Program-made: the position numbers and the translations under genes
The notes under the pieces: model-generated
The model's database searches: none
What the model was told of the DNA's origin: nothing
What the model saw: the letters and a program-made list of their open reading frames with translations, nothing else
Shown: piece by piece, positions 9,413-18,871 of the stretch
Numbering within the stretch: the stretch's first letter is position 1
How the letters are laid out: the number at the start of each line of letters is the position of its first letter
Origin: Cyanobacteriota bacterium
GTDB lineage: Bacteria > Cyanobacteriota > Cyanobacteriia > PCC-6307 > Cyanobiaceae
Direction: 5' to 3'
Length of the DNA: 64,000 bases
NCBI GenBank assembly: GCA_027620015.1
Contig: JAQCGH010000002.1
Span: 17,462 to 81,461 of the forward strand

Positions 9413-11152
9413 ATGCTTGCACCTTCGCCGGCCGGGTTTCGACACCTCTGGCCGCTGCTGAAACCACACAGCCGGCGACTGCTGGCAGGTGGGCTGTGCA
9501 TGGTGATCTTTGTGGCCTGCTGGCCGCTGCTGGCCTGGCTGGCTGGCCAGCTGATTCCTGCCATCGGCGCTGGCAACTTTCCGCTAGTGCTACGCACAAT
9601 CGCCGCGGCCCTGGGTCTGTTTTTAGTGCAGAAGGCAGCCCAATTCGGCCAGGACACCTTGCTTGCAGGGCCGGCCCTGAGGGTTAGTCAGGAGTTGAGG
9701 CGAGGTCTGTTTGCCCGACTGCAACGGCTTGAATTCGGTGCCCTCGAAAAACTCTCGGCCGGCGACCTCACCTATCGCCTCACCGAAGACGCCGACCGGG
9801 TAGGCGAGGTGATTTACAAAACCATCCAAGACACCACCCCGAGCGCCCTGCAGCTGGTTGTGGTGCTCGGCTACATGGTGTGGCTCGATTGGCCACTTGC
9901 TACGGCAACCCTTCTGCTGGCGCCTGTAGTCGTAGTGCTGGTGAGTAGCTTTGGCGCCCGGGTGATGGCGGCCGCCGAACGCAGCCAGAAGCAAGTGAGT
10001 GAGCTTGCAGGGTTGCTAGGTGAGGCGATCGCCGGCCTGCCCCTTGTGCGAGCCTTCGCAGCCGAACCATGGCTGCAGCAGCGCTTCGACACCGAAATCG
10101 ACCTGCACCGACAGGCCCGATACCGCACCCTAAAACTGCTCGCCTTACAGCACCCAGTGGTGGGTTTCCTTGAAGCAGCCGGCATCCTCACGGTGCTGCT
10201 ACTCGGAGCCGCCCGGATTCAGGCCGGCGGCCTCAACAGTCAAGGCTTCAGCAGCTACGTGGCGGCCCTGCTGATGTTGATTGATCCGATCTCCCACCTC
10301 ACCACCAACTTCAACGAGCTTCAGCAGGGCCAGGCCTCGCTGCGGCGACTGCGGGCGATCGAAGCCGAACCAGTAGAAGCTCCAGACCGCCCCACGGCCC
10401 AGCCGCTTGGCAGTGTGCTCGGCGAGTTGGTGCTCGAGCAGGTGCGCTTCGGCTACAACCCCACCCAACCAGTACTGCACGACCTAAATCTGCAGGTGCT
10501 GCCTGGCCAGGTGGTAGCCCTAGTGGGCCCCTCTGGTGCCGGCAAAAGCACCCTGTTCTCCCTGCTGCTGCGCTTCAACACCGCCCAGCATGGCCAGGTG
10601 CTGCTTGACGGCCACAACGTGGCCGATCTACAAGCGCGGGAGCTACGCCGCGCAGTCGCCCTGGTGCCCCAACAAAGCAGTGTGTTTTCTGGCACGGTGG
10701 CTGAAGCGATCGCCTTCGGCAGGCCGGCCAGCGAGGCTGCCATCCGCCAAGCAGCCAGCCTGGCCAATGCAGCCGGCTTCATCGAAGCCCTGCCCCAGGG
10801 CTTCGCCAGCCGCATCGAAGAACGGGGCAGCAACTTTTCTGGCGGCCAGTTGCAAAGGCTGGCCATCGCCCGTGCCGTGCTTGGCAACCCGGCGGTGCTA
10901 TTGCTAGATGAGGCCACCAGCGCCTTAGATGCCCAAGCGGAGGAGGCGGTGCAGCGGGGCCTGGAGCAGGCAATGGCTGGCCGCACCGTGCTGGTGATCG
11001 CCCACCGGCTAGCCACAGTTCAGGGTGCAGACCGGATCCTGGTGCTCGATGGCGGGCGCATCGTCGAACAGGGCAGTCACAATGAGCTGATGGCTCAGGG
11101 AGGCCGCTACCGCGAACTCTGCGAGCGCCAATTCATTCATCTGCAAGCCTGA
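9413..11152 (+). CDS. ABC exporter, fused permease and ATPase (half transporter)
   Basis: The 579-residue protein is a type I ABC exporter half-molecule that would work as a dimer. Residues about 20-310 hold six membrane helices. The ATPase follows, with Walker A GPSGAGKST near residue 373, signature FSGGQLQRLAIARA near 475, Walker B LLLDEATSALD near 496 and the H-loop in IAHRLAT. It belongs to the MsbA/LmrA-like group exporting lipids, peptides or drugs; the substrate cannot be read from sequence. Its stop overlaps the start of the next small gene (TGATG at 11150-11154), which suggests translational coupling. Confidence 0.9.
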   Translation: MLAPSPAGFRHLWPLLKPHSRRLLAGGLCMVIFVACWPLLAWLAGQLIPAIGAGNFPLVLRTIAAALGLFLVQKAAQFGQDTLLAGPALRVSQELRRGLFARLQRLEFGALEKLSAGDLTYRLTEDADRVGEVIYKTIQDTTPSALQLVVVLGYMVWLDWPLATATLLLAPVVVVLVSSFGARVMAAAERSQKQVSELAGLLGEAIAGLPLVRAFAAEPWLQQRFDTEIDLHRQARYRTLKLLALQHPVVGFLEAAGILTVLLLGAARIQAGGLNSQGFSSYVAALLMLIDPISHLTTNFNELQQGQASLRRLRAIEAEPVEAPDRPTAQPLGSVLGELVLEQVRFGYNPTQPVLHDLNLQVLPGQVVALVGPSGAGKSTLFSLLLRFNTAQHGQVLLDGHNVADLQARELRRAVALVPQQSSVFSGTVAEAIAFGRPASEAAIRQAASLANAAGFIEALPQGFASRIEERGSNFSGGQLQRLAIARAVLGNPAVLLLDEATSALDAQAEEAVQRGLEQAMAGRTVLVIAHRLATVQGADRILVLDGGRIVEQGSHNELMAQGGRYRELCERQFIHLQA

Positions 11153-11451
11153 TGGCATGGGAGTACCGGGTGATCCACATCAACGTGGAGAGCGGCAATC
11201 CGCCGGGTCCTCCCTCCCCCGAGGCAGACAGTGAAAAGCTCGGCGGTGCCTTGAGCTCTGAGTTTCTAAAAAAGGAATTTCCGCAGCAATACGACGCCGC
11301 GGCCACCAAACCACGTCACCCAGCCGAGCAGCTGCAGTTTTTTCTCAATGCCCTAGGCAAGGAAAACTGGGAGATGATGGAAGCAGCTCAGGTGGGCCCC
11401 CTACTGATGTTTTTCTTCAAGCGACCGGTTGGCCTACCACCCGTATCCTGA
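11152..11451 (+). CDS. Conserved hypothetical protein (99 aa)
   Basis: This soluble 99-residue protein begins MAWEYRVIHI and ends with a LNALGKENWEMMEAAQVGPLLMFFFKRP segment. The layout (a WEYRVI-type first strand, then a helix with LNxLGxEGWE, then a final FKR strand) recalls DUF4177-like small proteins, but I claim only resemblance. It overlaps the ABC exporter stop by one base and is followed by a DUF6447-like gene that overlaps its end by 23 bases, so the three probably form one transcript. Function is unknown. Confidence 0.75.
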   Translation: MAWEYRVIHINVESGNPPGPPSPEADSEKLGGALSSEFLKKEFPQQYDAAATKPRHPAEQLQFFLNALGKENWEMMEAAQVGPLLMFFFKRPVGLPPVS

Positions 11452-11707
11452 GAGTGAAAGAATTTTGCCCCTCTTGGACAACATCACTCAACAGCCTGAC
11501 AACCAACCGCCCGTGCTCACCTTCGAGGGTAAGCGCTATGACCTCAACGGCTTGCCAGATGAGATGAAGGAGCTGGTGCGGGGCATGCAAGTAGCTGATG
11601 CCCAGCTGCGCATGCATGAAGACACCCTGAAGGTGCTTGCAGTGGGCCGCCAAGCTATGGCCAGCCAGCTGAACGACAAACTGCAAAACGTCACCCCACT
11701 GCCCTAA
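11429..11707 (+). CDS. DUF6447-like small protein
   Basis: The small acidic protein carries a strand-turn LTFEGKRYDLNGLPDE followed by one long helix (MKELVRGMQVADAQLRMHEDTLKVLAVGRQ). This corresponds to the DUF6447 pattern as I recall it: DGKxYDLxxLxxxAKxxLxxLxxxDxELxxL and so on. The start is uncertain. The TTG at 11429 gives 92 residues but overlaps the preceding gene by 23 bases, while in-frame TTG codons at 11465 and 11474 would trim or remove the overlap. No enzymatic residues stand out. It is probably the last gene of the ABC exporter transcript. Confidence 0.7.
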   Translation: MAYHPYPESERILPLLDNITQQPDNQPPVLTFEGKRYDLNGLPDEMKELVRGMQVADAQLRMHEDTLKVLAVGRQAMASQLNDKLQNVTPLP

Positions 11708-12020
11708 AGAGAGGGGTGATCTGAAGGCCGTAATGCCGACCGTAGCTACTGCCCCTTTGTTCAGCGTCAAATCCGTTTTAGTTAGGGCTCAAAGGCCATT
11801 TTGTCCGGAGACTCTCCATCAATGCCCGCACCGCCAGATTGAACCTGGCATAGCAATTATTGAAGTTGTCCCAGCCGATCGTGGTCAAACACCTGGGAGG
11901 TCAGGGACACTTCGCCTGAGTTGAGCACCTGACCCTGGCGCTCCTTGGCCAGGCCAAAATCGAATACACCAACACAAACAGAGAACATCTCTGCAATGTG
12001 CCAAGCAGCGACCTTTTCGC
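11708..12020. other. Intergenic stretch with a probable gene remnant
   Basis: These 313 bases separate the rightward exporter cluster from the leftward DUF3386 gene. I see no RNA gene and no strong terminator. The only structure is a pair of protein-like minus-strand frames, described in the next entry. Confidence 0.6.
11778..11988 (-). pseudogene. Possible frameshifted small gene
   Basis: Two minus-strand reading frames meet here. One runs from an ATG at 11988 to a TAA ending at 11857 (43 residues, containing VFDFGLAKERQGQ and VSLTSQVFDHD). The other runs from a TTG at 11888 to a TAA ending at 11778 (36 residues, containing TIGWDNFNNCYARFNLAV). Both use codons typical of the surrounding genes. 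Joined by a shift near 11880 they give one continuous protein of roughly 70 residues. It could be a decayed gene, a sequencing indel, or two overlapping small ORFs. I do not recognise the family. Confidence 0.35.
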
Positions 12021-12701
12021 CTAAGCCAAGGGGGCAAGATCCTCGAAACGAAACACCTGGGTGCCAGCCGATGTGTCGCCATGGGCAGCGGTCTCAACCA
12101 CCCGCTCGCTCAACACCCATGGTCCAGCCTCTGTCAGCGGCACAAAGGTGTCGGTGAAACGGCTGATGCCACCCGTAGCTTCGCCGGTTGCCGGATCGGC
12201 GTACTGACTGGTGTAACTGCGACTCAAGTAGCCGCTGCCGGTGTCTGTTGTGCTCTCAGTGAAGATCGTCACCACGGTGCCGTGGATGTGGCGATGCACC
12301 ATCGTCACCACATCTGCCTTGATGCGATAACGATCGCCTTCGTTTTTACCGCCCACAATCACTTCAGTGCCCACTGCGTCCGTGTCGCCGGCGCTGAAGC
12401 TATTGGCGCCGTGGGTTTGCTCAAAGCTGCGCCGCACCCGGTGGATCGCTACCTCCCAGAGTTGGGAAGCCAAGGCCTTATGAATCTCTTCATCGGCAAC
12501 GCCGGCCACGGTCGCCTTGAGGTCGGCGCCCACCACAAAAGTCCCCTCCACCTTTTTTTCGCCTTGCTGCCAGAGGCAACTGCCCTGATAGCCGCCGAAG
12601 CCTGGCTCCCAGGTGTAGCGATTTTCATAGGCGGCCCGGAAGGCCGCTGCGCAGTCGCTGCCTGCAGTGATCTGGTTGCTTACTTGAGTGCTGGCTGTCA
12701 A
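12021..12701 (-). CDS. DUF3386 family protein
   Basis: This is a cyanobacterial protein of about 226 residues, starting near MTASTQVS and soon reaching the conserved AFRAAYENRYTWEPGFGGYQG segment that opens DUF3386 proteins. The rest is a beta-rich domain ending VFRFEDLAPLA. I prefer the TTG at 12701, which begins just upstream of that domain and lies 25 bases downstream of the carB stop. An ATG-initiated frame reaches 12821 but overlaps carB by 95 bases. It is probably cotranscribed with carB. The function of DUF3386 is not known. Confidence 0.85.
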   Translation of the reverse strand: MTASTQVSNQITAGSDCAAAFRAAYENRYTWEPGFGGYQGSCLWQQGEKKVEGTFVVGADLKATVAGVADEEIHKALASQLWEVAIHRVRRSFEQTHGANSFSAGDTDAVGTEVIVGGKNEGDRYRIKADVVTMVHRHIHGTVVTIFTESTTDTGSGYLSRSYTSQYADPATGEATGGISRFTDTFVPLTEAGPWVLSERVVETAAHGDTSAGTQVFRFEDLAPLA

Positions 12702-12726
12702 GGCGAGATCTATCGGGTTCCCAACC

Positions 12727-15700
12727 CTAACTAGAGAGTCCGGGATGGATGTCCTGCAGGGCATGCACCTCGATGGTCTGCTGCTGCAACGCCGTGATCG
12801 CCTCCACCGCCGCCCTTGCACCGGCGAGGGTTGTCACCGCCGGCACTGAGTAGTCGAGGGCGGCCCGGCGCAGATACTTGTCGTCGTGAGCGGCCTGGCG
12901 GCCGATCGGGGTATTAATGATCAGCTGAATACGGGCCGAGCGGATCGCATCTTCAATGTTGGGGCGGCCCTCATGCACCTTGAGGATTGATTCCACCTGT
13001 AGGCCAGCGGCCCGAAGCGCCTCAGCGGTGCCGCCGGTGGCGATAAGGGCAAAGCCCAACCCCACCAGCCGCTCAGCCACGGGCAGCAGGGCAGGCTTGT
13101 CGCGGTCGTGGGTGGATAGAAACACGGTGCCGCTGGTGGGTAGGGCCTCCCCTGCAGCCAGCTCGGCCTTGGCATAGGCCATGCCAGCGCTGCTGGCGAT
13201 GCCCATCACCTCGCCAGTGCTGCGCATTTCGGGGCCCAGCAAGATGTCTGAGCCAGGGAAGCGCTTAAAGGGCAGCACCGCCTCCTTCACCGTTTGCAGG
13301 GGCGGTCGGGGCTCGGCCGTGAGCCCCAGCTCCTCCAGGGTGCGGCCGGCCATCAGTTGACTTGCCACCTTGGCTAGGGGCACGCCAGTTGCCTTCGCCA
13401 CGAAGGGCACCGTGCGGGATGCCCGGGGATTTGCCTCGATGATGAACACTCGCTCGCCCTGAACAGGGTCGATTTGCACCGCAAACTGCAGGTTGATCAA
13501 GCCGCGCACCCCTAGGGCCAGGGCCAGGGCGCGGCTCCAGGCTCGGATCGTGGCCAGGGCTGCCTGGCTCAAGCTCACTGAAGGCAGCCAGCAAGCCGAG
13601 TCGCCCGAGTGGATGCCGGCTGGTTCGATGTGCTCCATCACGCCGCCGATCAGCACCACCCCATCCCGATCGCAAAGGGCATCAACGTCTACCTCAATTG
13701 CATTGTTGAGGTACTGGTCGATCAGCACTGGGTGGTCTGGTTCCACCTGCACCGCTTCCACCATGTAGCGATTGAGCTCGGCTTCGTCATAGACGACCTC
13801 CATTGCCCGCCCGCCCAGCACGTAGCTAGGGCGCACAACAACTGGATAGCCCACGCGCGCAGCGATGACCCGGGCTTCGGGCTCACTGCGAGCCAAGCCA
13901 TTGCGGGGCTGGCGGATCTCCAGTCGGCGCAGGATCGCTTCAAATTGCTCCCGGTCTTCCGCCGCATCAATCGATTCAGGCGAGGTGCCCCAGATGCTGG
14001 TGCCGGTGGCCAGGCCCTCGGGGGAGGCCAGCCAGCGCAGCAGGGGAATCGCCAGCTTCAGCGGTGTCTGGCCGCCAAACTGCACGATCACCCCCTCGGG
14101 ATGCTCCACCTCGATCACGTTGAGCACGTCTTCGAGTGTGAGCGGTTCGAAATAGAGCCGGTCGCTGGTGTCGTAATCGGTAGACACCGTCTCCGGGTTG
14201 CTGTTCACCATCACGGTGGCAAACCCTTCTGCCTGCAAGGCAAAGGAGGCATGCACGCAGCAATAGTCAAATTCGATGCCCTGGCCGATGCGATTTGGCC
14301 CACCGCCCAAAATCATCACCTTTTGGCGGCTCTCGGGCTGCACCTCGTTTTCAGGCGGGACGATCTCCAGCTCACCAGCCCCATTGAGCCGCTCCAAGGG
14401 CCGCTCGTAGGTGGCGTAGTGATATGGGGTGATGGAGGCAAACTCCGCTGCGCAGGTATCGACAGTTTTAAACACAGCATTGATGCCCAACCCCTGACGG
14501 TGGCGCCGCACCATGAGTTCATCGCTGCCGGTGGCCCAAGCGATCTGACGGTCTGAGAAGCCCAACTGCTTGAGTTCGAGCAGGGGGGCAGCATCGAGCT
14601 CAAACAGCTGGCGGCCACGCAGCAACCGTTGCTCAGCCTCGAGGATTCGGCGCAGCTTGGCCAAAAACCATGGGTCGATGGCGCTGAGCTGGTGAATCTC
14701 GTCGTCGCTACGGCCGGCGAGCATCGCCTCGCGCACGGCGAAAATACGCTCGGGAGTAGCGGTGCGCAGGGCCCGCTCCAGGGTGGTGGGATCGGGGGCC
14801 AGCATGGGATCGCTTGCAGCGTCGGGGCGGTCGCAACCCCAGCCGGCATGGCCCGTTTCCAAGGAGCGCAACGCCTTTTGGAACGACTCCTCAAAGCAGC
14901 GACCGATAGCCATCGCCTCGCCCACCGACTTCATCGAAGTTGTGAGCAAAGCGGGGCTGCCGCGAAACTTCTCGAAGGCGAAGCGTGGAATCTTCGTGAC
15001 CACGTAATCGATCGTGGGTTCGAAGCAAGCAGGCGTGGCACCGGTGATGTCGTTGAGGATTTCATCGAGGGTGTACCCCACCGCCAGCCGGGCGGCGATC
15101 TTGGCGATCGGGAAGCCGGTGGCCTTCGAAGCAAGCGCCGAGCTACGCGACACGCGTGGGTTCATCTCAATCACCACCACGTCGCCGTTGACGGGGTTGA
15201 TCGCGAACTGAATATTGCTGCCTCCGGTATCAACACCGATCTCTCGGATGATGGCAATCGACTGGTCGCGTAGCCGTTGGTATTCGCGGTCAGTGAGGGT
15301 TTGGGCTGGTGCCACGGTGATCGAATCACCGGTGTGCACTCCCATCGGATCAAGATTTTCGATGCTGCAAACGATCACCACGTTGTCAGCGCTATCGCGC
15401 ATCACCTCCAGCTCGAATTCCTTCCAGCCAAGCAGCGACTGCTCCACCAGGATCTGGGAGACGGGACTGGCCTCCAGGCCGCTTTTGCAGAAGGCGCGAA
15501 ACTCCTCGGGGTTATATGCGATGCCCCCACCGCTGCCGCCCAGGGTGAAGGCCGGCCGGATAATGAGGGGATAGCTGCCGATGACTTCGCCAACCCGCTC
15601 CGCTTCCTCCAGGGTGTTGGCGATGCCTGAGGGGCAGACGGCAACCCCGATCCGTTCCATCGCCTGCTTAAAAAGCAGCCGGTCTTCCGCTTTGCGGATC

Positions 15701-16065
15701 GCCTGCAAGTTGGCGCCGATCAGCTCCACCCCGTGCTTTTCAAGGGTGCCGTTTTCAGCCAGCGCTACAGCGAGATTTAAAGCTGTCTGGCCGCCCATTG
15801 TGGGCAGCAGAGCATCAGGCTTCTCAATCTCAATTACTTTTGCCACCACCTCGGGCGTAAGCGGCTCGATATAAGTGCGGTCCGCCATGTCCGGATCGGT
15901 CATGATTGATGCGGGGTTGGAATTCACCAACACCACTTCAAAGCCTTCTGCCCGCAGCGCTTTGCAAGCCTGGGTGCCGGAATAATCGAATTCGCAGGCC
16001 TGGCCGATCACAATTGGCCCCGAGCCCAGCAGCAGGATTCGCCTGAGGTCCGTGCGGCGGGGCAT
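12727..16065 (-). CDS. carB: Carbamoyl-phosphate synthase large subunit
   Basis: CarB makes carbamoyl phosphate from bicarbonate, ammonia (channelled from CarA) and two ATP, feeding arginine and pyrimidines. The two homologous halves are evident: [20 protein letters not shown] at the N-terminus and [18 protein letters not shown] near residue 560. ATP-grasp segments ([31 protein letters not shown]) are present. A C-terminal allosteric domain follows residue 940. The ATG at 16065 gives 1112 residues; an upstream ATG at 16083 would add six residues rich in Pro. carA is not in this window. Confidence 0.97.
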   Translation of the reverse strand: MPRRTDLRRILLLGSGPIVIGQACEFDYSGTQACKALRAEGFEVVLVNSNPASIMTDPDMADRTYIEPLTPEVVAKVIEIEKPDALLPTMGGQTALNLAVALAENGTLEKHGVELIGANLQAIRKAEDRLLFKQAMERIGVAVCPSGIANTLEEAERVGEVIGSYPLIIRPAFTLGGSGGGIAYNPEEFRAFCKSGLEASPVSQILVEQSLLGWKEFELEVMRDSADNVVIVCSIENLDPMGVHTGDSITVAPAQTLTDREYQRLRDQSIAIIREIGVDTGGSNIQFAINPVNGDVVVIEMNPRVSRSSALASKATGFPIAKIAARLAVGYTLDEILNDITGATPACFEPTIDYVVTKIPRFAFEKFRGSPALLTTSMKSVGEAMAIGRCFEESFQKALRSLETGHAGWGCDRPDAASDPMLAPDPTTLERALRTATPERIFAVREAMLAGRSDDEIHQLSAIDPWFLAKLRRILEAEQRLLRGRQLFELDAAPLLELKQLGFSDRQIAWATGSDELMVRRHRQGLGINAVFKTVDTCAAEFASITPYHYATYERPLERLNGAGELEIVPPENEVQPESRQKVMILGGGPNRIGQGIEFDYCCVHASFALQAEGFATVMVNSNPETVSTDYDTSDRLYFEPLTLEDVLNVIEVEHPEGVIVQFGGQTPLKLAIPLLRWLASPEGLATGTSIWGTSPESIDAAEDREQFEAILRRLEIRQPRNGLARSEPEARVIAARVGYPVVVRPSYVLGGRAMEVVYDEAELNRYMVEAVQVEPDHPVLIDQYLNNAIEVDVDALCDRDGVVLIGGVMEHIEPAGIHSGDSACWLPSVSLSQAALATIRAWSRALALALGVRGLINLQFAVQIDPVQGERVFIIEANPRASRTVPFVAKATGVPLAKVASQLMAGRTLEELGLTAEPRPPLQTVKEAVLPFKRFPGSDILLGPEMRSTGEVMGIASSAGMAYAKAELAAGEALPTSGTVFLSTHDRDKPALLPVAERLVGLGFALIATGGTAEALRAAGLQVESILKVHEGRPNIEDAIRSARIQLIINTPIGRQAAHDDKYLRRAALDYSVPAVTTLAGARAAVEAITALQQQTIEVHALQDIHPGLSS

Positions 16066-16162
16066 AGGGGGCGGGCAAGCCAAACCTGCCTAGCCTCTCA
16101 CGCCCCCCCGGCAGCAGTTGCGGCTTGAATCGCTAACCTGATAAACAACTTGGAAGCCCCTG

Positions 16163-16798
16163 ATGAGTGAGCTCCAGCGCCTGAAAGGGCTGCTGCCACC
16201 TGAATTGCAGAGCTGGGTGTTTGTGGAAGCAGCCGCCTCGGTGGAACCTCCCCTGATCACCATCGAGGAGATCGGTAGAGATGAAGTCGAAATCCAAGTC
16301 AACTTGGAAAGCTGGGACGGGCTAGCGATCGACCACCGCAACCTACTTTTTTGGCATGAAGTGGGTCGCGTCCAGAACGATGCCGTGCCCCGCGATGGTT
16401 GGGAGATGGCGGCCTTGGCGATCGGCCTAGGTGGAGCAATCGGTGAACTGTGGGTGCAGGACGGCCTCCTGCTGGTGATGGCCCTGGGCCTATCTGGTTT
16501 TGCCGGCTATCGCTTATATCGCAAAAACAACTCAGAAAAGCGTCTTCAAGACGCCATTGCCGCCGACGAGCGGGCCATCGACCTGGCCACCCGCTTCGGT
16601 TACACCTTGCCCAATGCCTACAAGAGCTTGGGCGGCGCTCTCAAGGAGCTGGTGGAGCAGACCCGAAAGAAAAAGAAGCGCGCCTTCTACGAAGACCGGC
16701 TCGAAGCACTGCGCAAGAGTGCCGGCAAGGCCCGAGCCGAAATGGCTCAGCAACAGGGCTCGCGCCAATCCGTCACCAGTGAGAATGTGTATGGCTGA
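16163..16798 (+). CDS. DUF3318 membrane protein
   Basis: This 211-residue protein matches the cyanobacterial DUF3318 layout. A soluble N-terminal domain (LPPELQSWVFVEAA, and a VEIQVNLESWDGL strand) is followed by LLFWHEVGRVQNDAVPRDGWE. Two hydrophobic segments follow (residues about 92-120), then a basic helical C-terminal region. The HEVGR motif resembles a zinc-peptidase HExxx signature but is not known to be catalytic. It overlaps the rsfS start by 8 bases, so the two are probably translated together. Confidence 0.8.
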   Translation: MSELQRLKGLLPPELQSWVFVEAAASVEPPLITIEEIGRDEVEIQVNLESWDGLAIDHRNLLFWHEVGRVQNDAVPRDGWEMAALAIGLGGAIGELWVQDGLLLVMALGLSGFAGYRLYRKNNSEKRLQDAIAADERAIDLATRFGYTLPNAYKSLGGALKELVEQTRKKKKRAFYEDRLEALRKSAGKARAEMAQQQGSRQSVTSENVYG

Positions 16799-17201
16799 TT
16801 CCCCCGCCGGCGGGTCCACAACCCACCAGGAGCTCAACAGCGAGCAGCTGGCAAGGCTGGCGGCAGAAGCCTGTGACGACCGCAAGGCCGTGGACATTCT
16901 CCTGATCCGTGTTGACGAGGTGTCGTCATTGGCCGATTGGTTTGTGATCTGCAGCGGCCTCTCCGACGTGCAGGTGAGGGCCATCGCCCGCTCAGCTGAG
17001 GATCAGATCGAGGAGATCACTGGCCGTTTGCCCCTACGGCGCGAAGGCCAGAAGGAAGGCCGCTGGATGCTTCTCGATTACGGAGAGGTGATTGTGCACG
17101 TGCTTACCCCAAGTGAGCGCGCCTACTACGACCTCGAATCCTTCTGGGGCCACGGTGAACAGGTGCGCTTCATAAGCTCGATCCAAGCAGTTTCCCTCTG
17201 A
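16791..17201 (+). CDS. rsfS: Ribosomal silencing factor RsfS
   Basis: RsfS binds uL14 on the large ribosomal subunit and blocks subunit joining when nutrients are short. The 136-residue product has the family core: KAVDILLIRVDEVSSLADWFVICSG, then a helix, then EGRWMLLDYGEVIVHVLTPSERAYYDLE. I chose the ATG at 16791, which overlaps the end of the DUF3318 gene. The same frame is open further upstream, but that part is a shadow of DUF3318. Confidence 0.93.
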   Translation: MADSPAGGSTTHQELNSEQLARLAAEACDDRKAVDILLIRVDEVSSLADWFVICSGLSDVQVRAIARSAEDQIEEITGRLPLRREGQKEGRWMLLDYGEVIVHVLTPSERAYYDLESFWGHGEQVRFISSIQAVSL

Positions 17202-17206
17202 ACGCC

Positions 17207-17689
17207 ATGCCGTGCCCGGTGCCTCCCGAGCAACGGCCGCTGCAGGAATACGAGCAGTTGCTGGCCTCCTGGTTTTTTGTTTGGCCTTCCCAAGACCTGC
17301 TAGGCCTACTGCGCCCATTAGCAACCAGCTGGTTGCTTCTGCTACCCGTATCTATACTGGTGGCAAGCGGTAGCTGGGTATTGCGTCACCACCCGGCCCA
17401 GCTTGTGCTACTGGGCATGTTGGCTGCAGTGGCACTGCCGATGCTGCTACTAGTGCGTCAGTGGCTTGGTTGGAACTACGTGCATCGCCGCCTCGTTTCC
17501 GAGCGGGTCGAATACGAGGAATCTGGTTGGTACGACGGACAAGTCTGGGAGAAACCTCTGGCCTGGCGCCAGCAAGATCTACTGGTGGCCCAGCACCAGG
17601 TGCAGCCAGTTCTACGGAGGCTGCAACAGGGTGCAGCCCTGGCGGTAATCCTTGCGTTAGTGGGGGCCAGCCTCTGTCAGGCTCTCTGA
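17207..17689 (+). CDS. CGLD27 (Ycf36/DUF1230) family protein
   Basis: The 160-residue membrane protein opens with CPVPPEQRPLQEYEQLLASWFF, the signature start of the CGLD27/Ycf36 family conserved in cyanobacteria and photosynthetic eukaryotes. Two central hydrophobic segments (about residues 38-58 and 65-85) and one C-terminal segment are visible, with a YEESGWYDGQVWEKP loop between them. The family is associated with photosynthetic fitness and metal homeostasis in algae, but its biochemistry is unsettled. It follows rsfS by 5 bases and precedes the asparaginase gene by about 19, consistent with one operon. Confidence 0.85.
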   Translation: MPCPVPPEQRPLQEYEQLLASWFFVWPSQDLLGLLRPLATSWLLLLPVSILVASGSWVLRHHPAQLVLLGMLAAVALPMLLLVRQWLGWNYVHRRLVSERVEYEESGWYDGQVWEKPLAWRQQDLLVAQHQVQPVLRRLQQGAALAVILALVGASLCQAL

Positions 17690-17708
17690 GTTCAGCTTCC
17701 GGGCTCCT

Positions 17709-18680
17709 GTGACCCTGTCCTCCAGTTTTGGTGGCACCGCCCGCGGGGGCGTTCCTCCCCTGGAGGTGCGCCTACTGCGTAACGGCATTGTGGAATCGCG
17801 CCACCGGGTGCACGCGGTCGTTTGTGACGGCCGAGGCCGCGTACTGATGCGGGCGGGAGACCCCCAGCAGCTGAGCTTTGTGCGCTCTGCCCTAAAGCCC
17901 TTTCAAGCAACGGTTTTTGTGAGCAGCGGTGCCGCCGACCATTGCAACTGCGGCGAGCGGGGCTTGGCAATCGCCTGCGCCAGCCACACCGGCACGGCAA
18001 TGCACGCCCGCGAGGCCTTCAAGCTGCTGTGGGGCGCTGAAATCGAGGCCGAGCAGCTTCAATGCCCCGTGCCGGACTGCGGCAAAAGCCCACTGGAACA
18101 CAACTGTTCTGGCAAGCATGCCGCCTTTCTTGCCACCTGCCGGCAGATGAGCTGGAGTACTGAGAGTTATCTCCAAAAAGAGCATCCCCTACAGCAGGAG
18201 GTACTTAAGCGCGTGGGAGATTTGCTTGCCCTACCCGCAGCCGAGCTGCTCACCGCCCGCGACGACTGCGGCGCCCCCACCCTGCAACTGCAACTGGCCC
18301 AGATGGCCCTGCTCTACGCCCACCTAGGCAGCGGCAGCCAGGCCGATCTGGAGCGCCTAAGCCGGGCGATGTTGGCCCACCCCGAACTAGTGGCCGGGGA
18401 GGGGCGATTTGACACCGAACTGATGCGAGGCGGCCATGGCCAGGTGCTCAGTAAGGGCGGAGCTGAAGGCATCCAGTGCCTCAGCCGCGTTGGCGAAGGC
18501 ATGGGGGTCGCGATCAAGGTGGAAGACGGCTCTGCCCGAGCCAAGCAATCCGTAGCCCTGCACCTGCTTGAGCAGCTCGGCTGGCTAACGCCGATAGCTC
18601 TTGAAGAGCTGCGCACTTGCTTCCTTATCCCAGCCCCCCATCTGCGCTTAGAGGTGATTGGTGAGCTGCGCTTTGACTAG
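17709..18680 (+). CDS. L-asparaginase II family protein (Rhizobium-type)
   Basis: The 323-residue protein belongs to the asparaginase II family (Rhizobium etli type), which is unrelated in sequence to E. coli AnsA/AnsB. Recognisable motifs are SALKPFQA near residue 62, ASHTGT near 96, HNCSGKHAAFLA near 133 and DDCGAPT near 175. It would hydrolyse asparagine to aspartate and ammonia in the cytoplasm; no signal peptide is visible. The start is the GTG at 17709. It ends the rightward run that began with DUF3318. Confidence 0.85.
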   Translation: MTLSSSFGGTARGGVPPLEVRLLRNGIVESRHRVHAVVCDGRGRVLMRAGDPQQLSFVRSALKPFQATVFVSSGAADHCNCGERGLAIACASHTGTAMHAREAFKLLWGAEIEAEQLQCPVPDCGKSPLEHNCSGKHAAFLATCRQMSWSTESYLQKEHPLQQEVLKRVGDLLALPAAELLTARDDCGAPTLQLQLAQMALLYAHLGSGSQADLERLSRAMLAHPELVAGEGRFDTELMRGGHGQVLSKGGAEGIQCLSRVGEGMGVAIKVEDGSARAKQSVALHLLEQLGWLTPIALEELRTCFLIPAPHLRLEVIGELRFD

Positions 18681-18720
18681 GCAGCAGCAGGCACATCGAC
18701 TGGTATGGTTGAAGGGTCGA

Positions 18721-18797
<77 letters not shown>

Positions 18798-18803
18798 CTT
18801 CCC

Positions 18804-18840
18804 AAAGCCCCGGCAGTCCCCTGTCGGGGCTTTGTTGTTT
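18804..18840 (+). terminator. Terminator after tRNA-fMet
   Basis: A perfect 9-bp stem AAAGCCCCG/CGGGGCTTT (18804-18812 and 18825-18833) with a 12-base loop is followed by a T-rich tail (GTTGTTT). It lies seven bases after the tRNA CCA end and probably ends the tRNA transcript. Confidence 0.85.
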
Positions 18841-18871
18841 AAACCCTTCCCCATAGATCACCGCCCAGAAG

